This document shows, one piece after another, positions 11,051-22,204 of a stretch of 64,000 nt of DNA. The DNA is from Ceratothoa steindachneri. Lineage: Eukaryota; Arthropoda; Malacostraca; Isopoda; Cymothoidae. The stretch is taken from positions 219,547,691 through 219,611,690 of the forward strand of contig OZ018317.1 in the NCBI GenBank assembly GCA_963969495.1, written 5' to 3'. How positions within the stretch are numbered: the stretch's first letter is position 1; every line of letters begins with the position of its first letter. Made by a program: the position numbers and the translations under genes. Below the pieces are notes generated by a model. That model had not been told where the DNA came from. It was given only the letters and a program-made list of their open reading frames with translations, and searched no databases.

Positions 11051-12879
11051 CCTGCCAATATTTAGAAATGATCGACATCCGTTGAATTTAGACATCCATT
11101 TTTAATATCATCATCTCCAAACTCATAAGGTAATAACCGCAGACATTTTCCCAATAGATCTCAACTTCTTCCATTGTAACCAATTTTGCTCCCAGATATC
11201 ATTTACAGCAAATTTTCCAACAACTCCAAACATATTTGTTCCCGGTTTGCCCTTTTTAGACGCCAAATATCTACGTTTATTCACAGGACAAAATTTAATA
11301 ATTTCCTTTAATCATTTGGCACCATTTTGCCTTAAGCAACGCAGCGCTTACGATATCCTCGGGAACGGCTTTTATGGTGAGCGTCAACTCTTCCATCGCA
11401 TTACTGATGTCATCCATCTTTTACAGAGCTTTTGTTGGTGTCATCTGTTTTGTGATCCTGTTGGCCACTATAGTGGACGTCTATGCAGAAGGAGTAGGAA
11501 AACTCAGCTTAAAAGAAGGTACCAATTGATTAAAATAGCTCCATATTAAAAGAATGGCGCCGCAATGCATCGGCGATTCGGGAAACCCTTTCGATAAACC
11601 GCACGGGCGACTCGAGTTAGGAAACGCACCATTATTCTCTTGAATATTTCACATTTTCACGCGGTCACGTAATTATCTGCTGGCTAACCTCCCATCAAGG
11701 GGATCTCAGGTGTATCATGCCATACTAGAGCTGACATCTCAAGGAATGGGCCTGCCCCCCCACATCCATTTCCCTCCGTTGCGTGTCCTCCCGGCGCTAA
11801 CGCCACATTAGGATCTGCGGTTATTTAAATTTAACGCATTTTTCACTTCCCTTTCCACCAATTCTTTACAGACTTCTCCTTGGAAGTTTTCTACGGGAGG
11901 GCCTCGTTGGTTTCGCTTTAAATTAAACAAAAAATAGGTTATCAAACCTCTTAATCGACGATGTCCTAGGGTTTATCATGTCGTGACCATTTGCTGACTG
12001 ACATCTTGGCATCCGGCTGAAAACATTTAGCATTTAGACGTGGTTTCCAAAGCTCTGTTGAAATAATTGGGGAAGAGGTGAGGGGTTTAGTGTAAATTAT
12101 CGATGCTAACTTTCAAAGAATATTGGGGCAGTTTTTCCCCTACTCGAAAGGTATTGAAGAATCTCGAGGTTTTACTCGTTTCCCTATAGGCCTATGGAAG
12201 TCCATATCTGATTCAAACCATCTTGGACCCCGACGAGTTAGACTTAACTAAAATGCATAGATATAATCGTTGATTTTCTTTCTTTTTGTTTAAACTTTAC
12301 GTGTATAGTACTGTTAATCATGTAAACGTTTACAGGGCATATGAGGAAACTACTCGCATTTTCCCTACATACAAACATAAAGAAGCTATTTGGAATTACA
12401 GTTTCCCCGAGACAAGATAGCATCACTTGTCTTCACGGAATCAGGTTAGTCTTATTTTTCGTCTTCAACGGGAAAAGTTAGTGAACTTATCTCCAATTTT
12501 CAAAATATCCTCAACTTAACACACTATGTTGGGTACCAACTAGATCATGCATTAAAGAAGTCATTTTGTGCTAAGTTCAACTCCACTATCGCCATCTTTA
12601 CAGAATTACGTGCTAGCAAAGACCCTAAGATCCACTATAGGCTAGTTTAAGGAATGGGAGAAGGAATTATTTCCACAAATAATATTTTAGTTATTCCAAC
12701 TTGCCTTATTTTATAAGAAAAGAAATTAAGTTCTCTCACAGTGTTAATCTTCTGTTTCCTAGCTTGAAACCGTTATTTGTAATCAATACTCCGTACCTAG
12801 CTAAAATATTGAGTCTTAATTTATATAAATTAATCTGTCTGTTATTTTAAAGAATTCATAAGTGAAAGTCAATTGCGGG
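11051..12879. other. Unassigned region
   Basis: No gene recognised. The stretch 11858-11918 resembles 206-285 at the window start. Small open frames (for example 11247-11549 +) show no known motif. The sequence around 11700-11830 is more GC-rich than the flanks. Confidence 0.35.
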
Positions 12880-13870
12880 GCTTCAGTCTTTCTTCGTACG
12901 AGATTAATTTAATCTTTCAGCGTGTTACAATTTTTCAAGCTCCTATCTTATATATGTAGACCAGAATTGCCCTTCATACTACACATATCAGGTCTTACAA
13001 GAGCTTTATATAATGGGGGAATAATATCTTTCGATTTAAACACGCGAAATAATCATATCTGTATCCTAGAACGCTATTTGCTTCTTATGAAGCTCCCGTG
13101 CATCGTTTTGAAAATTTTACTTTACTCAAGATTAAAACGACTGAATCCTTTTCTCTGCTGACGGGGTTTAAAACTTGATCACCTATATTGTAATATGTTT
13201 GAGAGGTGTCTTGACCTATGTGCATATCTTACAAAAATATTCAAATATTTTTGCAAGTTTTCAGTCACTACTATATTTTGCCCTAGTCTCTACCTAGTTT
13301 TGTGTTTGCAATTTTTGAAATTTTACACAATCCACTTTAATAAGCTGACCGCTATTTTCTGGGCTTTACCAAGAATTATTTATGTGGAACAGCGGGGTCA
13401 AAAGCTATTTTAAAGTCGAGATAAAGTAAACCTACAACTTTATCTTGATACAACTTTGTAATTAATAGGTAAAAATAAAATTCGAGTAAATTAGTTAGGC
13501 AGGATTGTCCGCGTCTAAAGCAGCGCTACGCGTCATTTATTAAGTCGTGCTCCTCTAGATACTTCCCGATATTATCCTCTATAAATGGACTCAAAGAGTT
13601 TACCAAAGAGTGAAGTAATGGAAATAGTCCAAAAATTTAGAGGATCAGTCCTTTTGCTTTTTAAAAATAATGCATTACATTTTCCTTTGAAATCATTACG
13701 AACTTTTTCCGTGTTAATATAGATATATTGAAAATTGTACAAAAGAGTTTTAACAGCCTGCTTCCTAATGCTTCAAGGTAGATTCGATATATTTTATCCA
13801 GACCTGGGGCTTTGGTCCTTCTTATTTCCTCAATATAACAACTAATTTATTTTTCAATTATGTCGGATTG
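12880..13870 (-). mobile_element. CR1-like RT remnant, second copy
   Basis: From about 13810 on the - strand: APGLDKIYRIYLEALGSRLL (the 'pGpDgi.p..Lk.l' motif), later KSKRTDPLNFWTISITSLFG then KLFESIYR ('gd...nYRPIsLts..gKllEsii'), and further on fragments such as LEYSKIFKTMHGSF and LFRVFKSKDIIPPLYKAL. Many frames are broken. It is too decayed to tell whether it is the same family as the copy at 7.2-8.9 kb. Confidence 0.6.
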
Positions 13871-14403
13871 CTACACTGCACCGATTTTGAGTCGCGGTGA
13901 AACAAACAAAGTAACAGCACTTGTAGGGAGCTGCCACTAATCTATATTTTCAAAACTCATTACTAGCACTCTCCCTGCACCTTCCCGCCCTGTCAGACAG
14001 AAAGAAAACTAGAGTGAGAGTTAGCAGCATTCTCATTCTAATCTGTTTGTTAAGATTATATTTTCAACCTGTGGTTTTCTCCACTTCCCTCTTTTGTTTC
14101 GTCTGTCTACCCCTTGTGACCACGAAGTGAGGCAGGCGTTATGGGTCTGTGGGGTATGTGTATATGAGTAACACTATAAGAGATCCTAATACTCCAATAC
14201 GACCTTTCTGCCAGATCGCCTGGGTATGTAAGAGTATGCAGGTGAGGGGATAGAAAGGGTGTGTTGATAGACAGTGGAAAGTAGACCAGTGGTGAAAAGA
14301 GAAAGAAGTGTGGTAGGGTACAAAGTGATGCTAGAGCCTGGTGATCATGCCTATCGCTTTAAAAAAAAATAATGTTTTGTAGTTCCGTTGTTGTTTATCG
14401 TTT

Positions 14404-14405
<2 letters not shown>
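13871..14405. other. Unassigned spacer
   Basis: No coding region or recognisable repeat; ends in a (TA)n tract at 14406. Confidence 0.4.

Positions 14406-14467
<62 letters not shown>
14406..14467. repeat. (TA)n microsatellite at 3' end of copy B
   Basis: About 31 uninterrupted TA units. It abuts the 3' end of Jockey-like copy B (reading to the left on the - strand), so it may be the element's simple-repeat tail or its target. Confidence 0.95.
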
Positions 14468-14471
<4 letters not shown>

Positions 14472-14795
14472 GCGTTCAAGCCATTTGTCTTCAAATTAGC
14501 TAATGTATTTGGTTATGTTGTGTGCGTTTGCTGTTGTTTTGGTAGTTCTATTACTTGCTATGTTTGTTTAGTGTTTTTGTTCTTTTTTAGTAATTTGTAG
14601 TGTGTGTAGTTTGTGTTTTTTGTTTCTTCTTGAAGTCTTGAATGGTGAGTTTCAATCTTCTTCGGTAGTTTTTCCTTTTTCGGTAGGTTTGTCTCCATCG
14701 GTGAGTTTTGTCAATATCGGGGATTTTTGTAAAAATCGGTTAGGTTTCTCAAGTTGGTTAGTTTTGTTTTGTTTTGATTTGGGGGCAAAAACATC

Positions 14796-15840
14796 TCATC
14801 TTGCGTATAAAGGCACTTCTGCTCCGCCAGCTAAAACCCCAGCGTAGCTTGGAAATCTGGCGCGACTTACAGCTCTTCTATTCTGGTCAATCATTTGTAC
14901 GATTTCTTCGTCCAATTCTCGGTTGACCTTTTCCAGCATATTCCTTGTCCATTTTTCAATGACAACGTTAATGGGAGTCAACCCCGCCTCCCGGTGCAGC
15001 TCTTCCTGTTTTCTTCTTTCTTTTCTGCGTGTACCTGTAATTAGGCACGCGCATTTGTTCTGCGCCACCTGTAGTCTCCTCTTCTGTGTCTTTCAGACAC
15101 ACGAGAGGGCGGAAACGGGGTATAGCAACGTCGATCTTACTAGTGCAGTATAGATCTTTTTGTTGCTTTGACGAAGATTTCTGAACCTATATAGAGTCTT
15201 GACTGCAGCAGTGGCCTTGGTGATTCGTTCTTGGACGTGCTTTGTGTACCCGGTTGAGGTAATCTTTATGCCGAGTACATTGCATTCATTGGTGTAGGGA
15301 TATCGCCTATCCCCCACCCTGACGTCATCAAGTAGTTTCCTGCCTATGGGGACTACTTTGAACTTTTCCTGGTTGGTACGGATTTTCCACCGGGCCTCGT
15401 AGGTGTAAGGTTTTCAATTTCTGCTGCTGTCATTCGAGCTTGCAAATGCGCATTCCTCCATGGACAAGTGATTATCTGGGTGAAATCATCGGCAAATTGT
15501 ATGTTCAGGCAAGTGGGGCTCACAGGGACTGGGACATCCGCGGTGTAAATCAAGTAGAGAGTGGGAGACAGGCACCCCGCCCCCCCTGCGGGAGGCCCGC
15601 ATTGAGCGGAAACTTTGGCCCGTCTATGCACCCTAAAGTGATTTACGCCGTTCTCTCCATGACATAGTCACAGAGAGTTCTTTCTAAGTTTTCACTTAGT
15701 CCCAGTCGTAAGATCTTATACTGCATTCCCCGTTGCCACACCTTATTGAATGCCTTTGATACATCCCGACAAACAATGTTCACGTAACTCTTTTCCCGTT
15801 TTGCGTGGGCTAGCTTTTCCGTGATGACGTTAATCGCCAT
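14796..15840 (-). pseudogene. RT catalytic core and tail of copy B
   Basis: From 15840: MAINVITEKLAHAKREKSYV then NIVCRDVSKAFNKVWQRGMQ (motif A, 'D.sKAFDkVW'); from 15631 RAKVSAQCGPPAGGAGCLSP then TLYLIYTADVPVPVSPTCLN and IQFADDFTQII (motif B 'GvpQGsvlSPtLY' degraded to PPAGGAGCLSP; motif C YADD present as FADD); from 15317 GDRRYPYTNECNVLGIKITS then KIYTALVRSTLLYPVSALSC; from 15068 LITGTRRKERRKQEELHREA. Frame changes near 15330, 15640 and 15070 break it. The RT would copy the element RNA at the nicked target. Confidence 0.8.
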
Positions 15841-16560
15841 CTCCGTACTTTGCTTACTCCTAAACCCGAATTGGTGTGGGTTGTAGAGCGATTTTTCTTC
15901 CAGGTGAGACAGCAGTCTTTTTTGAGGATCTTCTCGAAGAGCTTCCCGCCAAATTCCAGAAGTGAAATTGGCCAGTAGCTGTCCTTCAACTTTGGGTTCT
16001 TTCCGTGCTTAGGCAAGAAAATCATCTTGGCCGTTTTATAAGCGTCCGGAAAGTATCCTGCATTGAGACAGGCGTTATATATTCTTCATATTCCTTGGAT
16101 GACACAGGCTGGTGCCTTTTCAAAGTTAAGCTTTGTAAGCCCCGATTGTCCTGGGGCTTTTTGTTGGAATGAGCGAGGCGCGCCGAGTAGTTCTTCTTCT
16201 GTAATCTCGGCGTTTCCGTCGCGCTGTCTATCCACCTGGTGGTGAGGATGCGTCTTGTTTTTAGCTCGTTGATGATGTTGCTTTCGAACTCTAGGTCATA
16301 GTCTTCGTTCTCTTCTTCAGTTATACTGAAGATATTTTCCCAATAACTTCAGAATATCTCTTCAACTTTTTCTTCTTCTTCTTCGATGTTTCCGTTTTCT
16401 TTCTGTAGCTCAATCTTATGCTTCTTTCCAGTCGATCCTTTAAGAATTTGGATCTTCTTCCAAAATTCTTTGGGAGTTGTTTCGTGATCGAGGCTATCGA
16501 TCGCGTCCTCCCATCTTCTGTTCTGCTGTTCGAGGATCAACTGGTTTAATTCTTCTTTGA
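15810..16560 (-). pseudogene. RT N-terminal region of copy B
   Basis: Reads MILEQQNRRWEDAIDSLDHE then TTPKEFWKKIQILKGSTGKK (16540-16349), and MIFLPKHGKNPKLKDSYWPI then SLLEFGGKLFEKILKK (16025-15930), the 'k..dyRPISLL...GKlfEkil' block of non-LTR RTs. In copy C the matching segment reads MVFLLKQGKSLQQVSSFGPI. Stops separate the pieces. Confidence 0.75.
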
Positions 16561-16599
16561 TTTATTTACTTCTCTGCTTCGAGTGAAGCGATGCATTCA

Positions 16600-17527
16600 C
16601 AATGTTGTGTTCATACATTATCTTCAGTTCACGGTACAGTTCCTTCATATATTCGGTCCACTCCTAGGGCGAGATGGTCCTATATGCGGAATTAGGGATA
16701 CAAGCCCTATCTGCGTCGATGATTTGGTTATTGAGGTAATCGAGTGCCTCGTCAACCTCCTCGAGAATTGCCTCGTCCAGGTTGGGCGGATCGTAGGCCT
16801 CGAGAAGGTGCGCATACCGTGCCCAGTCTGCTCTCCTGTAGTTCTTCTTGAATACTGCTTGGACTTGTATAGGGTTCCTAATGATAGTGAGTAGGATCCC
16901 TATATGGTTACTACATGGTACCTGGACTGGTTCCATGTAGTAATTGAACGGTAGCTGACGGTTCACCAGACAGATGTCTGGCTTTGTGGCACATCGTTAT
17001 CTGACATAGGTGGGGAAGTCGGGGCCTATCCGCTGGCCAATATTTCTGTCCAGCAACAGGTCCAGGCTTCTCCCTATACCGCTGTAGGTCCTGTAACTGG
17101 ATTCTCGGCATCTTGCGTTCAGATCCCCCATTAATATAGTGGGGGCTCTTCTGCCAAATAGGCCAGTGAGAGTGTGAATAGGCAACACATCTCTCCTTGG
17201 TGGTTGATATCCTGGTGCAATGACCAACTTTCCTAAGTCGAGTTTGAACTCAATCGCGAGGTAGGATGCTTCTAGTTTCCTTATCTGCTTGTATTTGATT
17301 CCTTTCTTTATTGCAATAGCGGCGCCATCGTACCGCTGCTGCGAATAATTGGTGACCAACACATCGTAGTTCCACATCTTCATTTCTGTTCTACGTGTGT
17401 CGATCCCGTGTTCTGAAATCAGTATGATGTCTGCATCAATTTCTCTGAATACATTTCCATAAAGAATACTTTTCGTCGTCCAGCCGTTGGTGTTAATTTC
17501 CAATATCTTCAGTGCGTTCCATAACAT
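16600..17527 (-). pseudogene. ORF2 endonuclease of copy B
   Basis: A 176-codon open frame from 17527 reads MLWNALKILEINTNGWTTKS, DADIILISEHGIDTRRTEMK, YDGAAIAIKKGIKYKQIRKL, LVIAPGYQPPRRDVLPIHTL, then ILMGDLNARCRESSYRTYSG. These match the exonuclease-endonuclease-phosphatase motifs: 'l..NTNGw', the E of ILISEH, 'GgaAIaIK', and GDLNAR. It is followed in other frames by FPTYV and by PCSNHIGILLTIIR (the 'SDH.pi' motif seen as SNH, so the catalytic Asp is lost). The start follows a charged hinge on the same strand. Confidence 0.82.
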
Positions 17528-17938
17528 GGTGAGTTGTTTTTACCTATGATTCTTCTTAGGTCTTTTCTGCTTGGGGGCTGGCTGGGCGGATTTACTCGGC
17601 CCAGGGTTTTCCTTTTTCGGGGGGGGACTCGGGGTTTTTGACCTGCTTTTCGTAGCTCGTGTACGAGTGCAGTGGCCTTCTTCGCCGTCAGATGAGGAGG
17701 ATCCATCCTCACTTCCAGCCTTTTCCTCTTATTCTTCGTCTTCCTCGGTTTCTTCCGATGAGGAAGCTTCAATCATCTCCTCCAAACCGTACTTGACGTT
17801 GTTGTTCTTTATAACAGAGTCCTTGAAAGCCTTGGAGCATTCAGGGGCTTCAGGCATGACTACTGACGGGAGGTTGTTCGCCTTTAGGAGAGAGTTGAGA
17901 ACTTGGTTATAACAACCGGGCTTCACTGCATTTGCCAC
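17509..17938 (-). pseudogene. ORF1 C-terminal acidic/basic hinge of copy B
   Basis: Reads MANAVKPGCYNQVLNSLLKA then NNLPSVVMPEAPECSKAF, an acidic run SSSEETEEDEE, and a basic tail rich in K, R and P (KKPRKTKNKRKRLEVR, KKATALVHELRKAGQKPR) that runs up to the ORF2 start. Such a charged tail would suit RNA binding. Copy C has a similar block at 46120-46382 (NSAQPGTFAKTLNLLLEKNG). One frameshift is required. Confidence 0.6.
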
Positions 17939-17939
17939 A

Positions 17940-18724
17940 TTTGCATTGGTTATTCAGATTAAGATCTTCGCACTTAGATCCCCGGTGAAGTTAATTTGTG
18001 CGGGTGCCGATGCAGGCTTCACCTCTGCATTCCTCCTAGCGGCGTTTGCGTAAGTCATTTATTTTGCCTTCATTTCCTCTTCTTCCTTTCTCCTAATTAT
18101 CTCGCGGCGCTTGGGGCATTCACTGCACATTCTGTGGCGCATTCACTGCACCACAGCTTGTTCTTATCCGGGCACGTCGTTGAGGTATAATCTTCTAGCT
18201 TGTAGCATACAAAGCACATTTGCATGCTGTTGAACTTTTCCTGTTGTATATTTTCACTTGGTATTCTCATATTAAATACGAGAATATCGTTTTGGGTAGC
18301 CTTCCTTGCCATGTCAGTAGTTGTGAACGTTATCTTAAACACATGGGTATGTTCGCGGAATTTAATCATTTCACGAGCTTGTGCCAACGGGTTGCTTCTC
18401 ATAATCTCCTCTTTTAATTCTTCAACTTTATGTTCTCCCACCCAGCTCTCCACTTTGCAGCAGATTACACTCCAATTCACTGCCACATGTGGGGGGGGGA
18501 GGTTCTAGTCCAGTGGTTTGTAGGACTCTCGCTCCCTCTTCCGATAGGAGCTGGTGGACATCCTTCGTCTCGGCACACATGGCGATGAATCCCGATGAAA
18601 CTTCGATGAGTTTCACCAGTGCCACCTTGAGCTCGATATATAGTATTTTGCATAGGTTCTTCTTGGTTGGGGTCTGTCTGCCAGCGATGGTCCTTAAGGG
18701 GACCTTCTTAGTGAGGGCCTCCAT
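17940..18724 (-). pseudogene. ORF1 (gag-like, CCHC zinc knuckles) of copy B
   Basis: Begins MEALTKKVPLRTIAGRQTPT at 18724 and continues through AMCAETKDVHQLLSEEGARV; after a frameshift near 18480 it reads MAVNWSVICCKVESWVGEHK, VEELKEEIMRSNPLAQAREM and FREHTHVFKITFTTTDMARK. The C-terminal part has the first zinc knuckle MQMCFVCYKLEDYTSTTCPD and start of the second, WCSECATEC. The ORF1 protein of such elements coats the RNA. The poly-G run at 18491-18498 lies at the frameshift and looks like its cause. Confidence 0.78.
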
Positions 18725-19260
18725 GGTCTTGGCGTTCCTCTTCTTATTCCTTCTTCCCCTGTAACTAAGTGTAATTAATATGTATTTTGTATATGAAAAA
18801 AGTTAGGGTGTGGTAAAGGAGGTGAAGGACGGTGTGTGGTGAGAAAAACGCCACAGTCCATTTTCCTGTTGTTTCCCCGCTCGTATGCTGCCAGTATGAT
18901 GGGTGATAGATGGATGGGGTAGGTCTCGGTTGGGAACCTCACAGGGTTGAGCTTGGTGGACTTAATGCATAGCGGCCGAATCAACGACCGCTAAGTTTTT
19001 GCCACTCCCTCACGGGTACATACGCCATAACTGCATCCAACTACATAGAGACAAGTGTACTTCCCTCTATGATTCTGGCCGGGTCCCCCGGGCGATGAGG
19101 ATTTCTCCTCCGTCCGGGACTCGCAGTTATGCCCCAGTATCGAGAAAATTTCTGACTTACGCTTCTGCTGTGGGCTAGGCCTCAAACCAGTTTTCACATA
19201 AGCCCTTAATTATGCCAGTCCAAGTGGCCGGCATAGTTAAGACGAAATCAATAAATGGCA
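18725..19260 (-). other. 5' leader of copy B
   Basis: Non-coding leader upstream of ORF1 on the - strand. Contains GGTTTGAGGCCTAGCCCACA (reverse complement of 19163-19182), shared in diverged form with the leader of copy C (GGTTTGAGGATTAGCCCACT at 44878-44897). This supports both being near the true 5' end of the family. Confidence 0.6.
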
Positions 19261-19399
19261 GAAATCCGAGCGGGTTCGCGCGCAGAGCGATGGACGAGGG
19301 CAGTGAGGTGCTTAAGCCATCATTGGGTTACGAGGCTTCGATGTAAAAAATATATTCTCTCTTTCTGATGGATGAAACTGGGTTCACCGTAAGACTTCC
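19261..19399. other. Spacer between copy B and tandem repeat
   Basis: No feature recognised in these 139 bases. Confidence 0.4.
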
Positions 19400-19933
19400 A
19401 GAATAGACGTTCGTCTATGTAGGCGGTGCTCAAAAGTAAGTCATATAAAACAAGTAAAAGTGCTGTATCCGTAGGTACTTCAGCAGAACGCAGTAAACGG
19501 ATTTTCGGCGTCGCCAGATCGCCGCTCTATAGTCAGCGGTTCTCATTTCGTTTGCTCGTCGGCTGACCATTTTTATTGGGTTGTTTTGTAACCTTGTTCG
19601 ACGACCACGCTTGGGCCCTGTTGCTTTAAGTGCACTTTTCGAACATCTGCGTTTTCGTTTCTGTTCAGAATAGACGTTCGTCTATGTAGGCGGTGCTCAA
19701 AAGTAAGTCATATAAAACAAGTAAAAGTGCTGTATCCGTAGGTACTTCAGCAGAACGCAGTAAACGGATTTTCGGCGTCGCCAGATCGCCGCTCTATAGT
19801 CAGCGGTTCTCATTTCGTTTGCTCGTCGGCTGACCATTTTTATTGGGTTGTTTTGTAACCTTGTTCGACGACCACGCTTGGGCCCTGTTGCTTTAAGTGC
19901 ACTTTTCGAACATCTGCGTTTTCGTTTCTGTTC
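19400..19933 (+). repeat. Two tandem 267-bp units, near-identical
   Basis: Unit 1 is 19400-19666 and unit 2 is 19667-19933; both begin AGAATAGACGTTCGTCTATG and end TTTTCGTTTCTGTTC, and I find no difference between them by eye. The start contains the small palindrome AGACGTTCGTCT. Tandem 5' monomers of this size are seen in promoters of some non-LTR elements, and the sequence that follows (GC-richer leader) would fit, but no coding region of such an element is readable downstream. Confidence 0.9.
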
Positions 19934-20716
19934 ATCTCGGGTGAGGTATAGGACCGGAGGAAGGGGATGTCTTCCCTTGATCTTAAGGCTTCCTTTCCCT
20001 CTCTGGTGGGTTTAGGGGAGATTCGGGCCTTTTCAGACGTTGAATGATTCGAATCGGATGGCGACGAATTTTCAAATCAGACATACTTACCCCCTCTTGC
20101 TTGTCTACAACAACTATGTATGCTTCACCTACCTCCTCATTAGCTTCCTCGTTTCACCTTTCAAAATAAATTTCCAATCTATCAAGTATTTTTTTATATT
20201 TTATGTGTTCACGATAAGTTACTTTAAGCGAACCAAATTACTGTTCACTCTTATTATCTTTTTTTGTCTCCAATATCGTCTTATAGCAAACTTCCAAATC
20301 CTTCAGACCCATTTTAGGATGCAAACGTGCAGATTCTTTTTCAATCAAATGCCTTTATCAAGTGTTATTATCAAACTCCTTCTCCATCCCTAATTTCAAT
20401 ATTTAGAACGTGATAGTCGGCGAGAGGAAGCAAATCATTGTTTCAAACGCGGGAGTTTGCGGTCTGATGCAAATTACCTTTATTAAAATTTTGCACATAT
20501 TAATTTCAAAACTTTGAAGCTTGTTCAAACTTCTCTTTAAATCTTTATTTCAAACGTACAAATAATTCAGTTTCTTCTTTCTATAACTAACCTCTAACTA
20601 ACGAGAGAGTTTGGAACTCAACTCGTCTCAAAGCATCTCTGGAGAAAGCATTAAACTTTTCCAAAAAGGAATCAATCCGTCTTCTTCTATACTCCAAAAC
20701 AATATTTTAAGCCCCA
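19934..20716. other. Leader-like then AT-rich unassigned region
   Basis: 19934-20040 is moderately GC-rich and could be the continuation of the tandem-unit element. From about 20140 it is AT-rich. A 117-codon frame at 20040-20393 has low-complexity hydrophobic composition and no recognised motif, so I do not call it a gene. Confidence 0.35.
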
Positions 20717-22018
20717 TTGTGATTATTCCTTTACTTAAGGTAAATTGACATTAACACAATGGAAAAGTTTAATTAACATTGTATAAATTTCAACATCCAG
20801 ATTGGGAGCCTCATTCCTGATTGAAAACGAATGGATGGTGGACTTAACTAATGAGCTAACCGTTATTTTGTCTGTGTTCGCATCACTGAGTTATTTTCAA
20901 AATTAGGGGTCGTAGATTTTCTCTTTCTTGTGAGTGCAAAGCTAAAAGAAAACCAGTGTACTTGATTCAAAGAGGAAGAGGAATATTCTTATCTCTAAAA
21001 TTTTGATTCAAACGTTTGGGGGTTCGGCATGAATTCAGTGAAGAATATTTTCTGCGACGCTTCATCGCCCATCAGGCGAAGAAGTGAGTAAAATCTTCAT
21101 CTGGTCCTCATTATTGACGGTCAAGTCGACCTGTATTTAGGAGCATTGGAGGAAGGATGATTGCCAGCGATCGCTTGACAAATAAATTCGAGATTTCTGT
21201 AATCCTTTATTCTCAATTGACTGTTAAGTATAACAGAGCAATGTTGTATAATGCTAAGAGAAGGACACGCAACATAATTCTTTAGGTGTCTCCACACTTT
21301 ACAGAGGTTGCACGATTGCTTCCCTAAAAATCGGCTCGGATTTGGGGGGTAAAGTGCCCATATGTGGTAAAGTCCTAATGTAAAGGTATATTGTACAGTA
21401 AATCCAATACTGTTACCAATCGGCCTATTTCTTCGATGTAAAGTCGAAGTGATGTTTCCACTGAGATGTGGGGGCGACAGTTGAGGTGACACCACTGCCA
21501 AATTGATTTGACTCTAATTTGATTTTCGTCGAATAGCAATTTAGTTTGGCTGGGAACAAGCCTGGACCAAGCGATGTATAAATAATAATTATTTCCGCTC
21601 TTTAATTCTTCGGAGTATATTTCGGACCACGCTTACGTGGTAATTGTCTTCAGTTAATTCTTTCTTGCTTCTTTTGTTTAGTGATTATAATAAAACTAGC
21701 CAAAACAACTTTATTGTCTAAGTTTTTTTAAGCTGATTTGGGACAATTTTGATTTGCTGAATCCATAAATCACATTGCTTTTGCTCAATCAGGTCAACTT
21801 TTTATTTATCGCGACATGATAGTTTTACTCTCTCCTTTACAGGTATGGATAGTTTATATTTATATGATGCAAAAATATTTCTTATTTTTTAAATAAACGA
21901 ATTCTGAAGAATTTACATGCGGCAATTTTTGACTAACTGGAATTTTTATTTTTCAAGTGAATGAAATGGATTCGGCTCCAGAAGATCTTGCGGGGAGTAC
22001 ACCGTTGTTCCTAACAGG
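20717..22018 (+). repeat. Left arm of 1.3-kb inverted repeat
   Basis: This 1302-bp stretch is the reverse complement of 62697-64000, with high identity by eye across the whole length (matching TTGTGATTATTCCTTTACTT at the outer end and GTACACCGTTGTTCCTAACA at the inner end). The right arm runs off the window, so the outer boundary is unknown. In the right copy the arm sits directly upstream of the decayed RYQGRWD-family gene; the left copy diverges just where that coding region begins. So both arms are probably the 5' part of one multicopy element. Confidence 0.88.
21121..21501 (-). other. Conserved 126-codon open frame in left arm
   Basis: Open from MAVVSPQLSPPHLSGNI to KYRST. The right arm keeps the same frame open over the same length (63215-63595) with about seven residue differences, all in the first half. 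Contains NLCKVWRHLKNYVACPSLSI and FICQAIAGNHPSSNAPKYRS. I do not recognise a domain. It lies antisense to the direction of the presumed element gene. Because the two copies are close in sequence, an intact frame may only reflect recent duplication. Confidence 0.4.
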
Positions 22019-22204
22019 TGATAATACAACCACCACAGGGCTACCCGCAGAACCTGTAGTTGCTCTTTCTTTGTACGTGACATGTACAATGAGCCCTTAA
22101 ATTGTGAGCGGGTAAGAGGATGTGGTATAAAAATTCCTTGGAGGTTCCTAGCTTAGGGAGATACTGGTTTTGGTGGGGTAACGCTTTGGGCGAAATATAG
22201 TTAC
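22019..22204. repeat. SINE-like tail sequence, first copy
   Basis: 22019-22043 followed by CCCGCAGAACCTGTAGTTG and CTCTTTCTTTGTA. The same downstream block recurs at 22572, but the preceding 25 bp are inverted there (see the SINE-like element). Starts exactly where the inverted-repeat arm ends. Confidence 0.6.

Larger units (their letters stand above)
14468..19260 (-). mobile_element. Jockey-like non-LTR retrotransposon, copy B
   Basis: The best preserved of three copies. On the - strand: 5' leader (about 19260-18725), gag-like ORF1 (18724-17940), a charged hinge (17938-17530), ORF2 endonuclease (17527-16997 onwards), RT (about 16025-15350), C-terminal tail (15317-14796), and a T-rich (on +) 3' UTR ending in (TA)n. 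Only a few frameshifts and stops separate the pieces, so it is younger than copy A. The leader shares a GGTTTGAGG..TAGCCCAC motif with copy C at 44880. Confidence 0.85.

Noticed and set aside
14388..14600. Open frames of IYIYIY repeats across (TA)n tracts (also near 24819-25001 and 32531-32947)
   Set aside because: These translate simple TA repeats; not genes.
20040..20393. 117-codon hydrophobic open frame
   Set aside because: AT-rich composition explains the F, L, I, Y-rich product; no domain or conservation seen.
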